Positions 24,804 to 31,131 of a stretch of DNA of 31,131 bases are shown piece by piece. Below the pieces are notes generated by a model. The model saw only the letters and a list, made by a program, of their open reading frames with translations, was not told the DNA's origin and made no database searches. The stretch's first letter is position 1. Each line of letters begins with the position of its first letter. The DNA comes from Pseudomonadota bacterium (GTDB taxonomy: Bacteria > Pseudomonadota > Alphaproteobacteria > Caulobacterales > Aquidulcibacteraceae). The position numbers and the translations under genes are program-made. The DNA lies in contig JAEYPY010000268.1 in the NCBI GenBank assembly GCA_023410295.1, forward strand, positions 1 to 31,131, written 5' to 3'.

Positions 24804-25208
24804 ATGACCAAACGCAATAGCTATTGGAGAACGCTTGCCTGCGCGGGGCTTCTTGCGGCAGCGACGCTGGCGCCGAGTGCGGCCGCTGCAAAATCCCCGA
24901 ACGGTGCTGAGATCATAACGAACGAAGACATTGGTAATGGCTGCTTGGTCTCGGTGGACTTCATCAACTACGCGGAAGATCCAAGCTGCGAGTGGCAACT
25001 CGTCAGACGGACTGTCGATGGGGCGAGAGTTCTGCGGAATTATCAGGATCACGGTCAGCTGCAGCCAGGCCAAACGGCGCCCTCGCGCGCGGTCACCAAC
25101 AGATTTACGACGACGGCGCCTGATGGGGCCGGCGGCTTTCTCGAATGCCGTGGCACCGAGACGGTGACGCCGTCCGGTAACTATCGCTCAGCGATGCAAT
25201 GTAACTGA
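24804..25208 (+). CDS. Small secreted protein with four cysteines, function unknown
   Basis: This 134-residue protein has a clear Sec signal peptide: MTKRNSYWR, a hydrophobic LACAGLLAAATLA and a cleavage-like SAAAAK near residue 27. The mature part of about 105 residues holds four Cys (in GNGCLVS, DPSCEW, FLECRG and the terminal MQCN), which could form two disulfides in the periplasm or outside. I do not recognise the family. ATG at 24804 is supported by GGGAGGG 7 nt upstream; an upstream TTG at 24798 is too close to that site. It stands alone, divergent from the receptor gene, and is followed by two hairpins. Confidence 0.75.
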   Translation: MTKRNSYWRTLACAGLLAAATLAPSAAAAKSPNGAEIITNEDIGNGCLVSVDFINYAEDPSCEWQLVRRTVDGARVLRNYQDHGQLQPGQTAPSRAVTNRFTTTAPDGAGGFLECRGTETVTPSGNYRSAMQCN

Positions 25209-25228
25209 TCCCTGGTTCGTTACGTGCG

Positions 25229-25250
25229 AGCGTCGCATTTGAGCGACGCG
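25229..25250 (+). terminator. Hairpin after the small secreted protein gene
   Basis: GCGTCGC and GCGACGC arms enclose ATTTGA about 20 nt after the stop codon. No T-run follows. It may act together with the stronger hairpin downstream. Confidence 0.3.
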
Positions 25251-25261
25251 ATCAATATCTA

Positions 25262-25294
25262 GGCGCCGGCCGCGATGAACGGCCGGCGCCTTTA
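25262..25294. terminator. Strong intrinsic terminator, possibly bidirectional
   Basis: A perfect 10-bp stem, GGCGCCGGCC with GGCCGGCGCC, has a 9-nt loop and is followed on the plus strand by TTTAT. It ends the plus-strand secreted-protein gene and lies just past the end of the minus-strand export operon, so it may serve both. Confidence 0.7.
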
Positions 25295-25327
25295 TGCATC
25301 GTGCACGTCCTACGACCGAGCGAATGA

Positions 25328-25597
25328 CTACCGCTTACTTTTCGCTTTCCGCTTCGACGGCTTTCGCGCGACCTTGTTGGCCCCGGCGCGCGGCATCTGC
25401 ACGGCCTTAGCGATATTGGTCATCGCCGCAGCGATGGCTTTGGGATCGTCCGTCACTTCGGCTTCACCGTTGGCGAAGAGGTTGCGGCTGACGTCCCAGG
25501 CCTCGAGCGCGGCTTTCTGACTGCTGGTGGCGACGACGTAATCGCTAAGCCCGATTTGGGTGCGGAACACCTTGATGCGCGGCGGCAGCTTCGCCAT
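25328..25597 (-). CDS. Small basic cytoplasmic protein, conserved-looking, function unknown
   Basis: This 89-residue protein has no signal peptide or membrane segment. The core (KVFRTQIGLSDYVVATSSQKAALEAWDV...LFANGEAEVTDDPKAIAAAM) looks like a compact folded domain. The C-terminal tail is strongly basic (KVARKPSKRKAKSKR), which could contact nucleic acid or acidic partners. It begins 9 nt after the TolC-like gene stop on the same strand, so it is probably the last gene of the export operon. I do not assign a function. Confidence 0.7.
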   Translation of the reverse strand: MAKLPPRIKVFRTQIGLSDYVVATSSQKAALEAWDVSRNLFANGEAEVTDDPKAIAAAMTNIAKAVQMPRAGANKVARKPSKRKAKSKR

Positions 25598-25606
25598 CGC
25601 GCCGGC

Positions 25607-26920
25607 TCAGTCGGCGTTGACCGGCGCGCCAGTGCCTGCGCCGCGCGGCACGTCGAGTTCGCCGACCGCCGCTAACAGCTGACGCTCGGCGACGACGAGG
25701 TTGCGCTCGGCTTGCGCCAGTGCGAGGCGCGCGTCGAGCAGCGCCTGCTCCTGCTGCAGCACTTCGAAGGTGGCGCGAAGCCCCGTCTCCTGCTCCAGGC
25801 GCACGCCTTCGTAGGCGAGTTCGGCCGCCTGCACCTCTTCGCTTGCGGATTCCACCGCGGCGCGGGCACTGGCGAGACCAGTCCAGGAATTGGTGACGTT
25901 CTCCTGCAGCACGCGCTGCGTCGCGGCGAGATCGAGATTGGAGGCGGCGCGCAGCGCACGTTGCTGACGCGAGCGCGAGCGAATGGCGCCGCCCTGGAAG
26001 ATCGGCAACGAAAGGCGCACGCCGACCGAATCCGTCACCGAGTCCGTCGTGCCTTGGAAGTCACTTTCGAAGGCGCCGCCGAGAGACTGGCCTGCTTCCA
26101 ACGTGACGCGCAGACGGCCCGCGGCGTCAGCCGCATCGACATTAGCGTCCGCAAGAACCGTGTCGGCTTGCGCGCTTTGCAGCACCGGGCTTTCACGCAC
26201 GGCGATGTCGAGCGCTTGTTCAAGGCCGGCCGGCAAGCCAAGCGCCGGCGGCGGCGCTTCGAGCGCGCCAGGCGGATGACCGACCAGACGCTGATAAGCT
26301 TGCACGGACGCGGCGAGTGCGCCTTGCGCCTGCACCAGCAGCGTACGCGCTTGCGCGAGCCGCGCCTGGCTTTGCGCCACGTCGGTGCGCGTGACGACGC
26401 CGGCGTCGAACTGCGCTTGCGCGTATTCCAGGAGCCGCGTCAGGTTGGAGACGGTTTGCTCGCGCGCGGCGACGACCGCCTGCGCCTGGCGCACGTCGGC
26501 GTAGGCTTCAGTGACATCGAGCAGCAGCGTCTGCAGGGCGTTGTCATAGTCAGCCACAGCGCCCGCGATCTGCGCGCGCGCGGCGCGCGTCGTTGCCAGC
26601 ACGCGGCCGCCGGAGAAGAGGAGTTGCGAGACTCCGCCGGAGGCGGTCCAGCTTTCGTCGTCGTCGGCTGGAGTCGGAGTATCATCTTCGCGGCTGCTGT
26701 CGGTCGCGCCGGCGGAGACCGAGATTTGCGGCAACGCTTCGGCCCAGGCTTGCGGCAACGCTTCGCGCGTTGCGTTGAGACGCTGGCGTTGCGCCGCGAG
26801 CGCGGGATTGGTTTCCACCGCGCCCTGCATCGCGTCGGCGAGCGTATCGGCCGAAGCCGGCATCGCCATCGACAGCGCCAGCACTGAAGCAATCAACACA
26901 CGCATCAGACCTACCCTCAT
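25607..26920 (-). CDS. TolC-family outer membrane efflux protein
   Basis: This 437-residue outer membrane channel of the OEP/TolC family completes the tripartite exporter encoded upstream. A signal peptide (MRVLIASVLALSMAMPASA) is followed by LADAMQGAVETNPAL and two internally related halves. These show the usual long Gln/Ala-rich helices (DVTEAYADVRQAQAVVAAREQTV, residues in the first half; NVTNSWTGLASARAAVESA in the second) and LSLPIFQGGAIRSR, typical of the second barrel entry. I chose ATG at 26920, which overlaps the permease stop as ATGA; ATG at 26905 gives a shorter, equally good signal peptide. Length is normal for the family. Confidence 0.93.
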   Translation of the reverse strand: MRVGLMRVLIASVLALSMAMPASADTLADAMQGAVETNPALAAQRQRLNATREALPQAWAEALPQISVSAGATDSSREDDTPTPADDDESWTASGGVSQLLFSGGRVLATTRAARAQIAGAVADYDNALQTLLLDVTEAYADVRQAQAVVAAREQTVSNLTRLLEYAQAQFDAGVVTRTDVAQSQARLAQARTLLVQAQGALAASVQAYQRLVGHPPGALEAPPPALGLPAGLEQALDIAVRESPVLQSAQADTVLADANVDAADAAGRLRVTLEAGQSLGGAFESDFQGTTDSVTDSVGVRLSLPIFQGGAIRSRSRQQRALRAASNLDLAATQRVLQENVTNSWTGLASARAAVESASEEVQAAELAYEGVRLEQETGLRATFEVLQQEQALLDARLALAQAERNLVVAERQLLAAVGELDVPRGAGTGAPVNAD

Positions 26921-28158
26921 TCCCGCCGCAGCGCCTCGATCGGATCGAGTTTGGCCGCCCGCCAAGCTGGGTAAGCGCCGAACAGAACGCCCACCAGGCC
27001 CGAGAAAGCGATTGCCATAATCGCGTTCTGGGGCGCCACCACCAAGGGCAGGTTAAATAGAGATGTCATAAACCATGCGCCAAGCACGCCGAGCGCAAGT
27101 CCGACAATTCCCCCCGCCACCGAAAGCGTCACCGCCTCCAATCCGAATTGGTGCAGAATATCCGATTGACGCGCGCCCAGCGCCTTCCTCAGCCCTATTT
27201 CGCGCGTCCGTTCAGTTACGCTGACCAGCATGATGTTCATGATACCTATACCACCGACCAGGAGCGACACGGCGGATATTCCCCCGAGGAGATAAGTGAA
27301 CACCTGTGTCGTCTGCGCTGCGGTTTGTGTGATCGAGCTCAAGTTCTGGACGGTGAAATCGTCCTCGCCTTCGCGGGTGCGGTGGCGCTGGCGCAACAGG
27401 TTCTCCACGTCCTCCTGCATGCGCGAGAGCTCGCCTTCGCTGGCGGCCTTGACAGAAATCTGGCTGACGCTGTCGCCGCGGCCGCGGCGACCGGAGATGC
27501 GTCGTTTTACCGTCGTCAGCGGCGCCAGCACCACGTCGTCCTGATCCAGGCCGAAACCGGACTGGCCCTTGGACTCCAGCACGCCGATGACTTCGTAAGC
27601 GCCGCCGTTCATGCGCACGCTTTGGCCGAGCGGATCGACATTGGGGAAAAGTTCAGCGGCGACGGTGGCGCCGAGCACCACAACGCGGCGGGCCTGGCGT
27701 TCTTCGGTGTCGTCGAACATGCGGCCGGCGGCGATTTGCCAATCGCGCGCGACCAGGTAATCGGGCGTCACGCCTTCGACTTGCGGGTTCCAATTGAGGC
27801 CGTTGGCGATGACTTGCGTGCGCGCGCGCTGCGACGGCGCAACCGCGACGACGCCTTCGACCTGCTCGCGGATCGCTTGCGCGTCATCGAGCGAGAGCGA
27901 ATCCCAGCCCCCGCCAGCGCCCGCCTGGGCGCGCACGCCGCCGCCGCTGCGCTGCGCGCCCGGCACAACGATGAGAAGGTTCGAGCCCAGACTCGAGATC
28001 GAGCGCTCGACTTGCGCCTGCGCGCCCGAGCCGAGCGCGACCATGGCGACAACCGAAGCGACGCCGATAATGACGCCGAGCGCGGTCAGCGCCGAACGCA
28101 GCGGATTGGACCGCAGCGCCCGCGCAGCGCTGGCGATGAGGTCAGACGTACGCATCAT
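26917..28158 (-). CDS. MacB-type ABC transporter permease
   Basis: This 413-residue inner membrane protein has the MacB/FtsX layout: one N-terminal helix (about 20-43, ALTALGVIIGVASVVAMVAL), a periplasmic MacB_PCD domain of about 230 residues, and three C-terminal helices (VFTYLLGGISAVSLLVGG, AVTLSVAGGIVGLALGV, MAIAFSGLVGVLFGAYPAW). GIMNIMLVSVTERTREIGLRKALGA is the characteristic coupling segment before the last helices. Unlike E. coli MacB, the ATPase is a separate gene, which overlaps this one by 17 nt. With the MacA-like adaptor and TolC-like channel it should form a mechanotransmission-type exporter; the substrate (peptide, lipid or drug) is not evident. Confidence 0.94.
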   Translation of the reverse strand: MMRTSDLIASAARALRSNPLRSALTALGVIIGVASVVAMVALGSGAQAQVERSISSLGSNLLIVVPGAQRSGGGVRAQAGAGGGWDSLSLDDAQAIREQVEGVVAVAPSQRARTQVIANGLNWNPQVEGVTPDYLVARDWQIAAGRMFDDTEERQARRVVVLGATVAAELFPNVDPLGQSVRMNGGAYEVIGVLESKGQSGFGLDQDDVVLAPLTTVKRRISGRRGRGDSVSQISVKAASEGELSRMQEDVENLLRQRHRTREGEDDFTVQNLSSITQTAAQTTQVFTYLLGGISAVSLLVGGIGIMNIMLVSVTERTREIGLRKALGARQSDILHQFGLEAVTLSVAGGIVGLALGVLGAWFMTSLFNLPLVVAPQNAIMAIAFSGLVGVLFGAYPAWRAAKLDPIEALRRE

Positions 28159-28855
28159 GGCGCGTCTCCCGTTCGTTCAGGCGGTCCGACACGATCTTGC
28201 CGTCGCGCATTTCGATCGTGCGCTTGGTCGCGGCGGCGACGTCATGATCGTGGGTAACGAGCACGACAGTCGCGCCCTCGGCGTTGAGCTGATTGAAGAG
28301 GCCGAGAATCTCGATGCCGGTGTTGGTATCGAGCGCGCCGGTGGGCTCGTCCGCGAGCAGCAAATCTGGCTTGCCCGAGAGCGCGCGGGCGATGGCGACG
28401 CGCTGTTGTTGGCCGCCCGAGAGCTGCGTCGGCTTATGGCCCATGCGCTCGCCGAGGCCAACGCGGGTCAAGAGGTCGGCCGCGCGGTCGCGCCGCTCCT
28501 TAGGATCGACGCCGCCATAAATCATCGGCAGCTCGACATTCTCCAGCGCCGTGAGGCGCGGCAGCAGATTGAAGCTCTGAAACACGAAGCCAATCGTGCG
28601 ATTGCGGAAGATGGCGAGATCGTCGTCGTTCATAGCGCCGATGTCGTTGCCGGCGATAACGATGCGCCCTTCCGTCGGCGTGTCGAGTCCGCCGACGATG
28701 TTCATCAACGTCGACTTGCCGGAGCCAGACGGCCCGACAATGGCGCAATAGTCGCCGCGCGGAATGGAAAAGCTCACCTGATCGAGCGCGTGCACGGTCT
28801 CATCGCCCATGCTGTAGAGCTTGACCAGGTTGTGAGCCTCAATCAGCGCGCTCAT
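28142..28855 (-). CDS. ABC transporter ATPase of the MacB/LolD type
   Basis: This 237-residue cytoplasmic ATPase powers the neighbouring permease. All motifs are intact: Walker A GPSGSGKST (41-49), Q-loop Gln93 in FVFQSFNLLPRLT, signature LSGGQQQRVAIARAL (from 145), Walker B LLLADEPTGALD and switch His202 in LVTHDHDVA. The start is ATG at 28855, sharing a base with the adaptor stop (TGATG); a GTG three bases earlier is possible. It overlaps the permease gene at its 3' end, as in a tightly coupled operon. Confidence 0.95.
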   Translation of the reverse strand: MSALIEAHNLVKLYSMGDETVHALDQVSFSIPRGDYCAIVGPSGSGKSTLMNIVGGLDTPTEGRIVIAGNDIGAMNDDDLAIFRNRTIGFVFQSFNLLPRLTALENVELPMIYGGVDPKERRDRAADLLTRVGLGERMGHKPTQLSGGQQQRVAIARALSGKPDLLLADEPTGALDTNTGIEILGLFNQLNAEGATVVLVTHDHDVAAATKRTIEMRDGKIVSDRLNERETRHDAYV

Positions 28856-30402
28856 CACGCGCCCCGGATGCGAACGCCGGAGCCGCCGCGGCCTCCGCCG
28901 CCACCGAACGGGCTGCGCGCATCTTCCTCAGCTTGAGGGCCGCCGCCGATGATCACTTCATCGCCTTCGTTGAGGCCGCTGTGCACCAGCGTGAAGCCGT
29001 TGTCGGCGACGCCGATCTCGACTTGCACCGGCGTCGGCTGGCGGTTGCGCAACACCCAGACGATGGCTTGCTGGCGGATTTCGCGGCGCGGGCCGGCGCC
29101 CGAACGCATCTGCGCCAAGAGTTCGCGCTGGCGTTCGGTGAGCGTCGGCTCGATGGCGCGGATGACTTGATCCCGTGCCTGGCGCATGGCGGCGCGGCGA
29201 TTGCCGCCGCCTTGACCGCGCGGCGTCGAGGCCATCGCGTTCTCGAACGCCGTTTGCGCCGCTGCCCGTTGGGCTTCGTTGAGTTCTAGCGTTTCGGCGA
29301 TCTGCGCGACGCCGCGCCCGCGCTGACCCTGGCCGCGCCCTTCGCCGCGCGTCTGCGCTTGCGCTTCGCCTGAACCGGCGCGGCGACCGCTGTTGTCCGC
29401 CATCAATTCTTGACCGCGCGCCACGAGCGCGGGGTCGGCCGGACGGAAGCGCAGCGCCGTGTTCGGCACGCGTAGCACGTTATCGCGCTGTTCGAGCACG
29501 ATCTCGGCGTTCGCGGTCATGCCGGGCAGCAATTGCCGGCCGGGGTTATCGGCTTCGACGACGACGGTGTAGCTGACGACGCCGCTTTCGGCGACGCCCT
29601 GCTGGCGCACCTGACTGACGCGGCCTTCGAACTCGCGGTCCGGGAAGGCGTCGACGGTGAAGCGCACGGCCTGGCCTTCGTTGACTTCGCCGATGTCGGC
29701 TTCATCCACCGTGATGTTGGCCTGAAGACGTGAGAGGTCCTGAGCGATGACGAAGAGCGTCGCCGCTTGCAGGCTGGAGGCGACTGGCTGGCCGACGTTC
29801 ACTTGGCGATCGACGACGACGCCATCGATGGGTGAGCGGATGACGCTGCGCTCCAGATCGGTGCGCGCTGTCGCCACTTGCGCCGAAGCTTGTGCGACGG
29901 CGGCGCGGGCAGTGTCGCGAGCGGCGCGCTGCTGGGCCATCAATTGCTCCGAGGCAAAGCCGCGTTGCTGCAAAAGCCGGTAGCGCTGGTAATCGGATTC
30001 CGCGACGGCCAGCTGCGCCTGCGACTGGGCCAATTGCGCCTGCGCTTGCACGATGCGCTGCTGGAACGGCGTCGGATCAAGCCGCGCCAGCACTTGGCCG
30101 GCGCGCACTTGGCTGTTGAAGTCGGCCAATACCTCGATCACGGGCCCGGAGACGGTCGAACCAACGTTCGCGGAGACCAACGGCTGCAGCGTGCCGGTGG
30201 CGCTCACGACGCGGGTGATCGACCCGCGATCGACTTCGGCGGTGCGATAAGGCTCGGCATCGCCGTCGCCGTTGATCATACCCCAGGCGATGAAGAGCAC
30301 GATGAGGGCCGCGCCGCCGGTGATGAAAAGGTTGCGTCCGCGCAGCAGCCCTGGCCGCTTCGCCCACAACGCCAACACTTTCTGCTTCAGATCGGCGAAC
30401 AT
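28855..30402 (-). CDS. MacA-like periplasmic adaptor with an inserted LTxxQ-type helical segment
   Basis: This 515-residue HlyD/MacA-family adaptor links the ABC permease to the TolC-like channel. An N-terminal anchor helix (about 24-42) is followed by a barrel-sandwich piece (VVSATGTLQPLVSANVGS), a long coiled-coil hairpin (about 112-185, Gln/Ala-rich), the lipoyl return VIRSPIDGVVVDRQVNVGQ and a beta-barrel domain (RVPNTALRF). Residues 325-440 are an insertion not usual in MacA: a Gly/Arg/Gln-rich linker and helices carrying LNEAQ (374-378) and LTERQRELLAQMR (421-433), similar to the LTxxQ motifs of Spy/CpxP/ZraP periplasmic proteins. The C-terminus is Gly-rich. The start is ATG 30402, with GGAG 6 nt upstream; the open frame reaches back to a GTG at 30414. 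Confidence 0.92.
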   Translation of the reverse strand: MFADLKQKVLALWAKRPGLLRGRNLFITGGAALIVLFIAWGMINGDGDAEPYRTAEVDRGSITRVVSATGTLQPLVSANVGSTVSGPVIEVLADFNSQVRAGQVLARLDPTPFQQRIVQAQAQLAQSQAQLAVAESDYQRYRLLQQRGFASEQLMAQQRAARDTARAAVAQASAQVATARTDLERSVIRSPIDGVVVDRQVNVGQPVASSLQAATLFVIAQDLSRLQANITVDEADIGEVNEGQAVRFTVDAFPDREFEGRVSQVRQQGVAESGVVSYTVVVEADNPGRQLLPGMTANAEIVLEQRDNVLRVPNTALRFRPADPALVARGQELMADNSGRRAGSGEAQAQTRGEGRGQGQRGRGVAQIAETLELNEAQRAAAQTAFENAMASTPRGQGGGNRRAAMRQARDQVIRAIEPTLTERQRELLAQMRSGAGPRREIRQQAIVWVLRNRQPTPVQVEIGVADNGFTLVHSGLNEGDEVIIGGGPQAEEDARSPFGGGGGRGGSGVRIRGA

Positions 30403-30464
30403 CACCCACTCCACATGGCCGGAAAGCCGGCCCCGGCAAGGCCCTTCTCCTCTGGCGGACAGTT

Positions 30465-30499
30465 GGCGCGGCCGGTCGAGCCAAGAGCCCGGCCGCGCC
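30465..30499 (-). terminator. Long GC hairpin between the EF-hand gene and the exporter genes
   Basis: GGCGCGGCCGG (30465-30475) and CCGGCCGCGCC (30489-30499) form an 11-bp perfect stem with a 13-nt loop, just after the EF-hand gene stop. No T-run follows on the minus strand, so it may be a partial terminator or an mRNA-stabilising element. Confidence 0.4.
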
Positions 30500-30507
30500 G
30501 CCCCGCC

Positions 30508-31113
30508 CTAGTCGCGCCCGCGGCGATGCGAACGCGCAGCATTCGCTTCTTCGCGCGTGACGCGGCCGTCGCTGTTGGCGTCGAGCCGCTCGAACATACG
30601 TGCGCCCATGGCGTCGAACTCGGCGCGCGAGATTTGGCGATCGCCATCGGCGTCGATGCGGCCGCGGCGTTCGCCACGTTCACGCCGCTGCGGACGCTCG
30701 GCTTCGCTGATCACGCCGTCATTATTGGCGTCGAGCCGATCGAAGCGCGCGATCGGGCCGGCGAGATATTCATCGCGGGTGACGTTGCCATCGTTATTGG
30801 CGTCGGCGCGCGTCAGCATGTGCATGCCGCCGCCGCGTCGGCCCCAGCCGCGCCCATGATGCCCACGCTCGCCGCGCCCGGCGCGCATTTCTTCGCGCGT
30901 CAGCTGGCCGTCATTGTTGGCGTCCTGCTGCGTGAACCGCGCTTGCCGCGCGGCGTCGAACTCGGCGCGCGTCAGGACGCCGTCATTGTTCGCGTCGCCC
31001 TGAAACAGATGATGGCCAGCGCGCGGCGGCGTCGCATTTTCTTGCGCCAGCGCCAGACCGCCCACACCGGCAAGCGCCGCGAGACCCGCGGCCGCAAACA
31101 GAATCTTACGCAT
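30508..31113 (-). CDS. Secreted EF-hand calcium-binding protein with six loops
   Basis: This 201-residue exported protein has a signal peptide (MRKILFAAAGLAALAGVGGLALAQ). Six EF-hand-type loops follow: DANNDGVLTRAEF, DANNDGQLTREEM, DANNDGNVTRDEY, DANNDGVISEAER, DADGDRQISRAEF and DANSDGRVTREEA. Each has the 1-3-5-12 pattern of Ca2+ ligands; the fifth has Arg where Gly is usual at position 6. A His/Gly/Arg-rich stretch (GHHGRGWGRRGGG) sits between loops 2 and 3. GGAGGAG lies 9-15 nt upstream of the ATG at 31113. The protein probably acts in the periplasm or outside as a calcium-responsive or structural protein. It precedes the MacA-like gene on the same strand, with a hairpin between them. Its function is not known. 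Confidence 0.9.
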   Translation of the reverse strand: MRKILFAAAGLAALAGVGGLALAQENATPPRAGHHLFQGDANNDGVLTRAEFDAARQARFTQQDANNDGQLTREEMRAGRGERGHHGRGWGRRGGGMHMLTRADANNDGNVTRDEYLAGPIARFDRLDANNDGVISEAERPQRRERGERRGRIDADGDRQISRAEFDAMGARMFERLDANSDGRVTREEANAARSHRRGRD

Positions 31114-31131
31114 GAACCTACTCCTCCGGCC

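Overview
The window reads as chromosomal DNA of a high-GC alphaproteobacterium, probably Caulobacterales or a relative. The signs are GC- and CG-rich codon use, short overlapping cistrons, a TonB-dependent receptor, an alphaproteobacterial-style HisC and a very large RTX haem peroxidase. This placement is inference; there is no rRNA or marker phylogeny in the window. Most genes lie on the minus strand.

Layout from left to right. (1) 1-6983, minus: a giant RTX animal-type haem peroxidase. An in-frame TAA at 558-560 interrupts it, and the same frame stays open to the left edge. (2) 6984-7436: a gene-free stretch with several palindromes. (3) 7437-9549, minus: a sensor kinase and an OmpR-type response regulator, transcribed regulator first. 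(4) 9728-16513, minus: a compact histidine operon in transcription order hisL(leader)-hisG-hisDB(fusion)-hisH-hisA-hisF-hisIE-hisC. (5) 16596-17131: a small membrane-anchored protein and tRNA-Gly(CCC). (6) 17351-21824: tryptophanase (minus), divergent from a TPP-dependent decarboxylase/synthase-like enzyme and an FAD-linked 2-hydroxyacid dehydrogenase (plus). (7) 21894-24577, minus: a TonB-dependent receptor-like gene frameshifted in a run of eight C. (8) 24804-25208, plus: a small secreted Cys-containing protein, followed by a strong terminator hairpin. (9) 25328-31113, minus: an EF-hand protein, then a tripartite export operon of the MacA/MacB/TolC type and a small basic protein.

The histidine operon is the most notable locus. 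It is preceded by a 39-codon leader ORF that is absent from the supplied ORF calls because it is short. Thirteen of the leader's last 22 residues are His, and hairpins lie between it and hisG, so it looks like a histidine attenuator. HisD and the imidazoleglycerol-phosphate dehydratase (IGPD) domain of HisB form one continuous 633-residue protein with no start codon at the junction. Long-form HisG, fused HisIE, and enterobacterial-looking HisD, HisH and HisB sit beside an alphaproteobacterial-looking HisC at the operon end. A simple reading is a gamma-type hisGDCBHAFI operon that lost hisC plus the phosphatase half of hisB in one deletion and regained hisC at its 3' end.

Other loci worth a second look are the nonsense-interrupted RTX gene, the poly-C frameshift in the receptor (possible phase variation, pseudogene or sequence error), and a MacA-like adaptor with an inserted helical segment carrying Spy/CpxP-like LTxxQ motifs.
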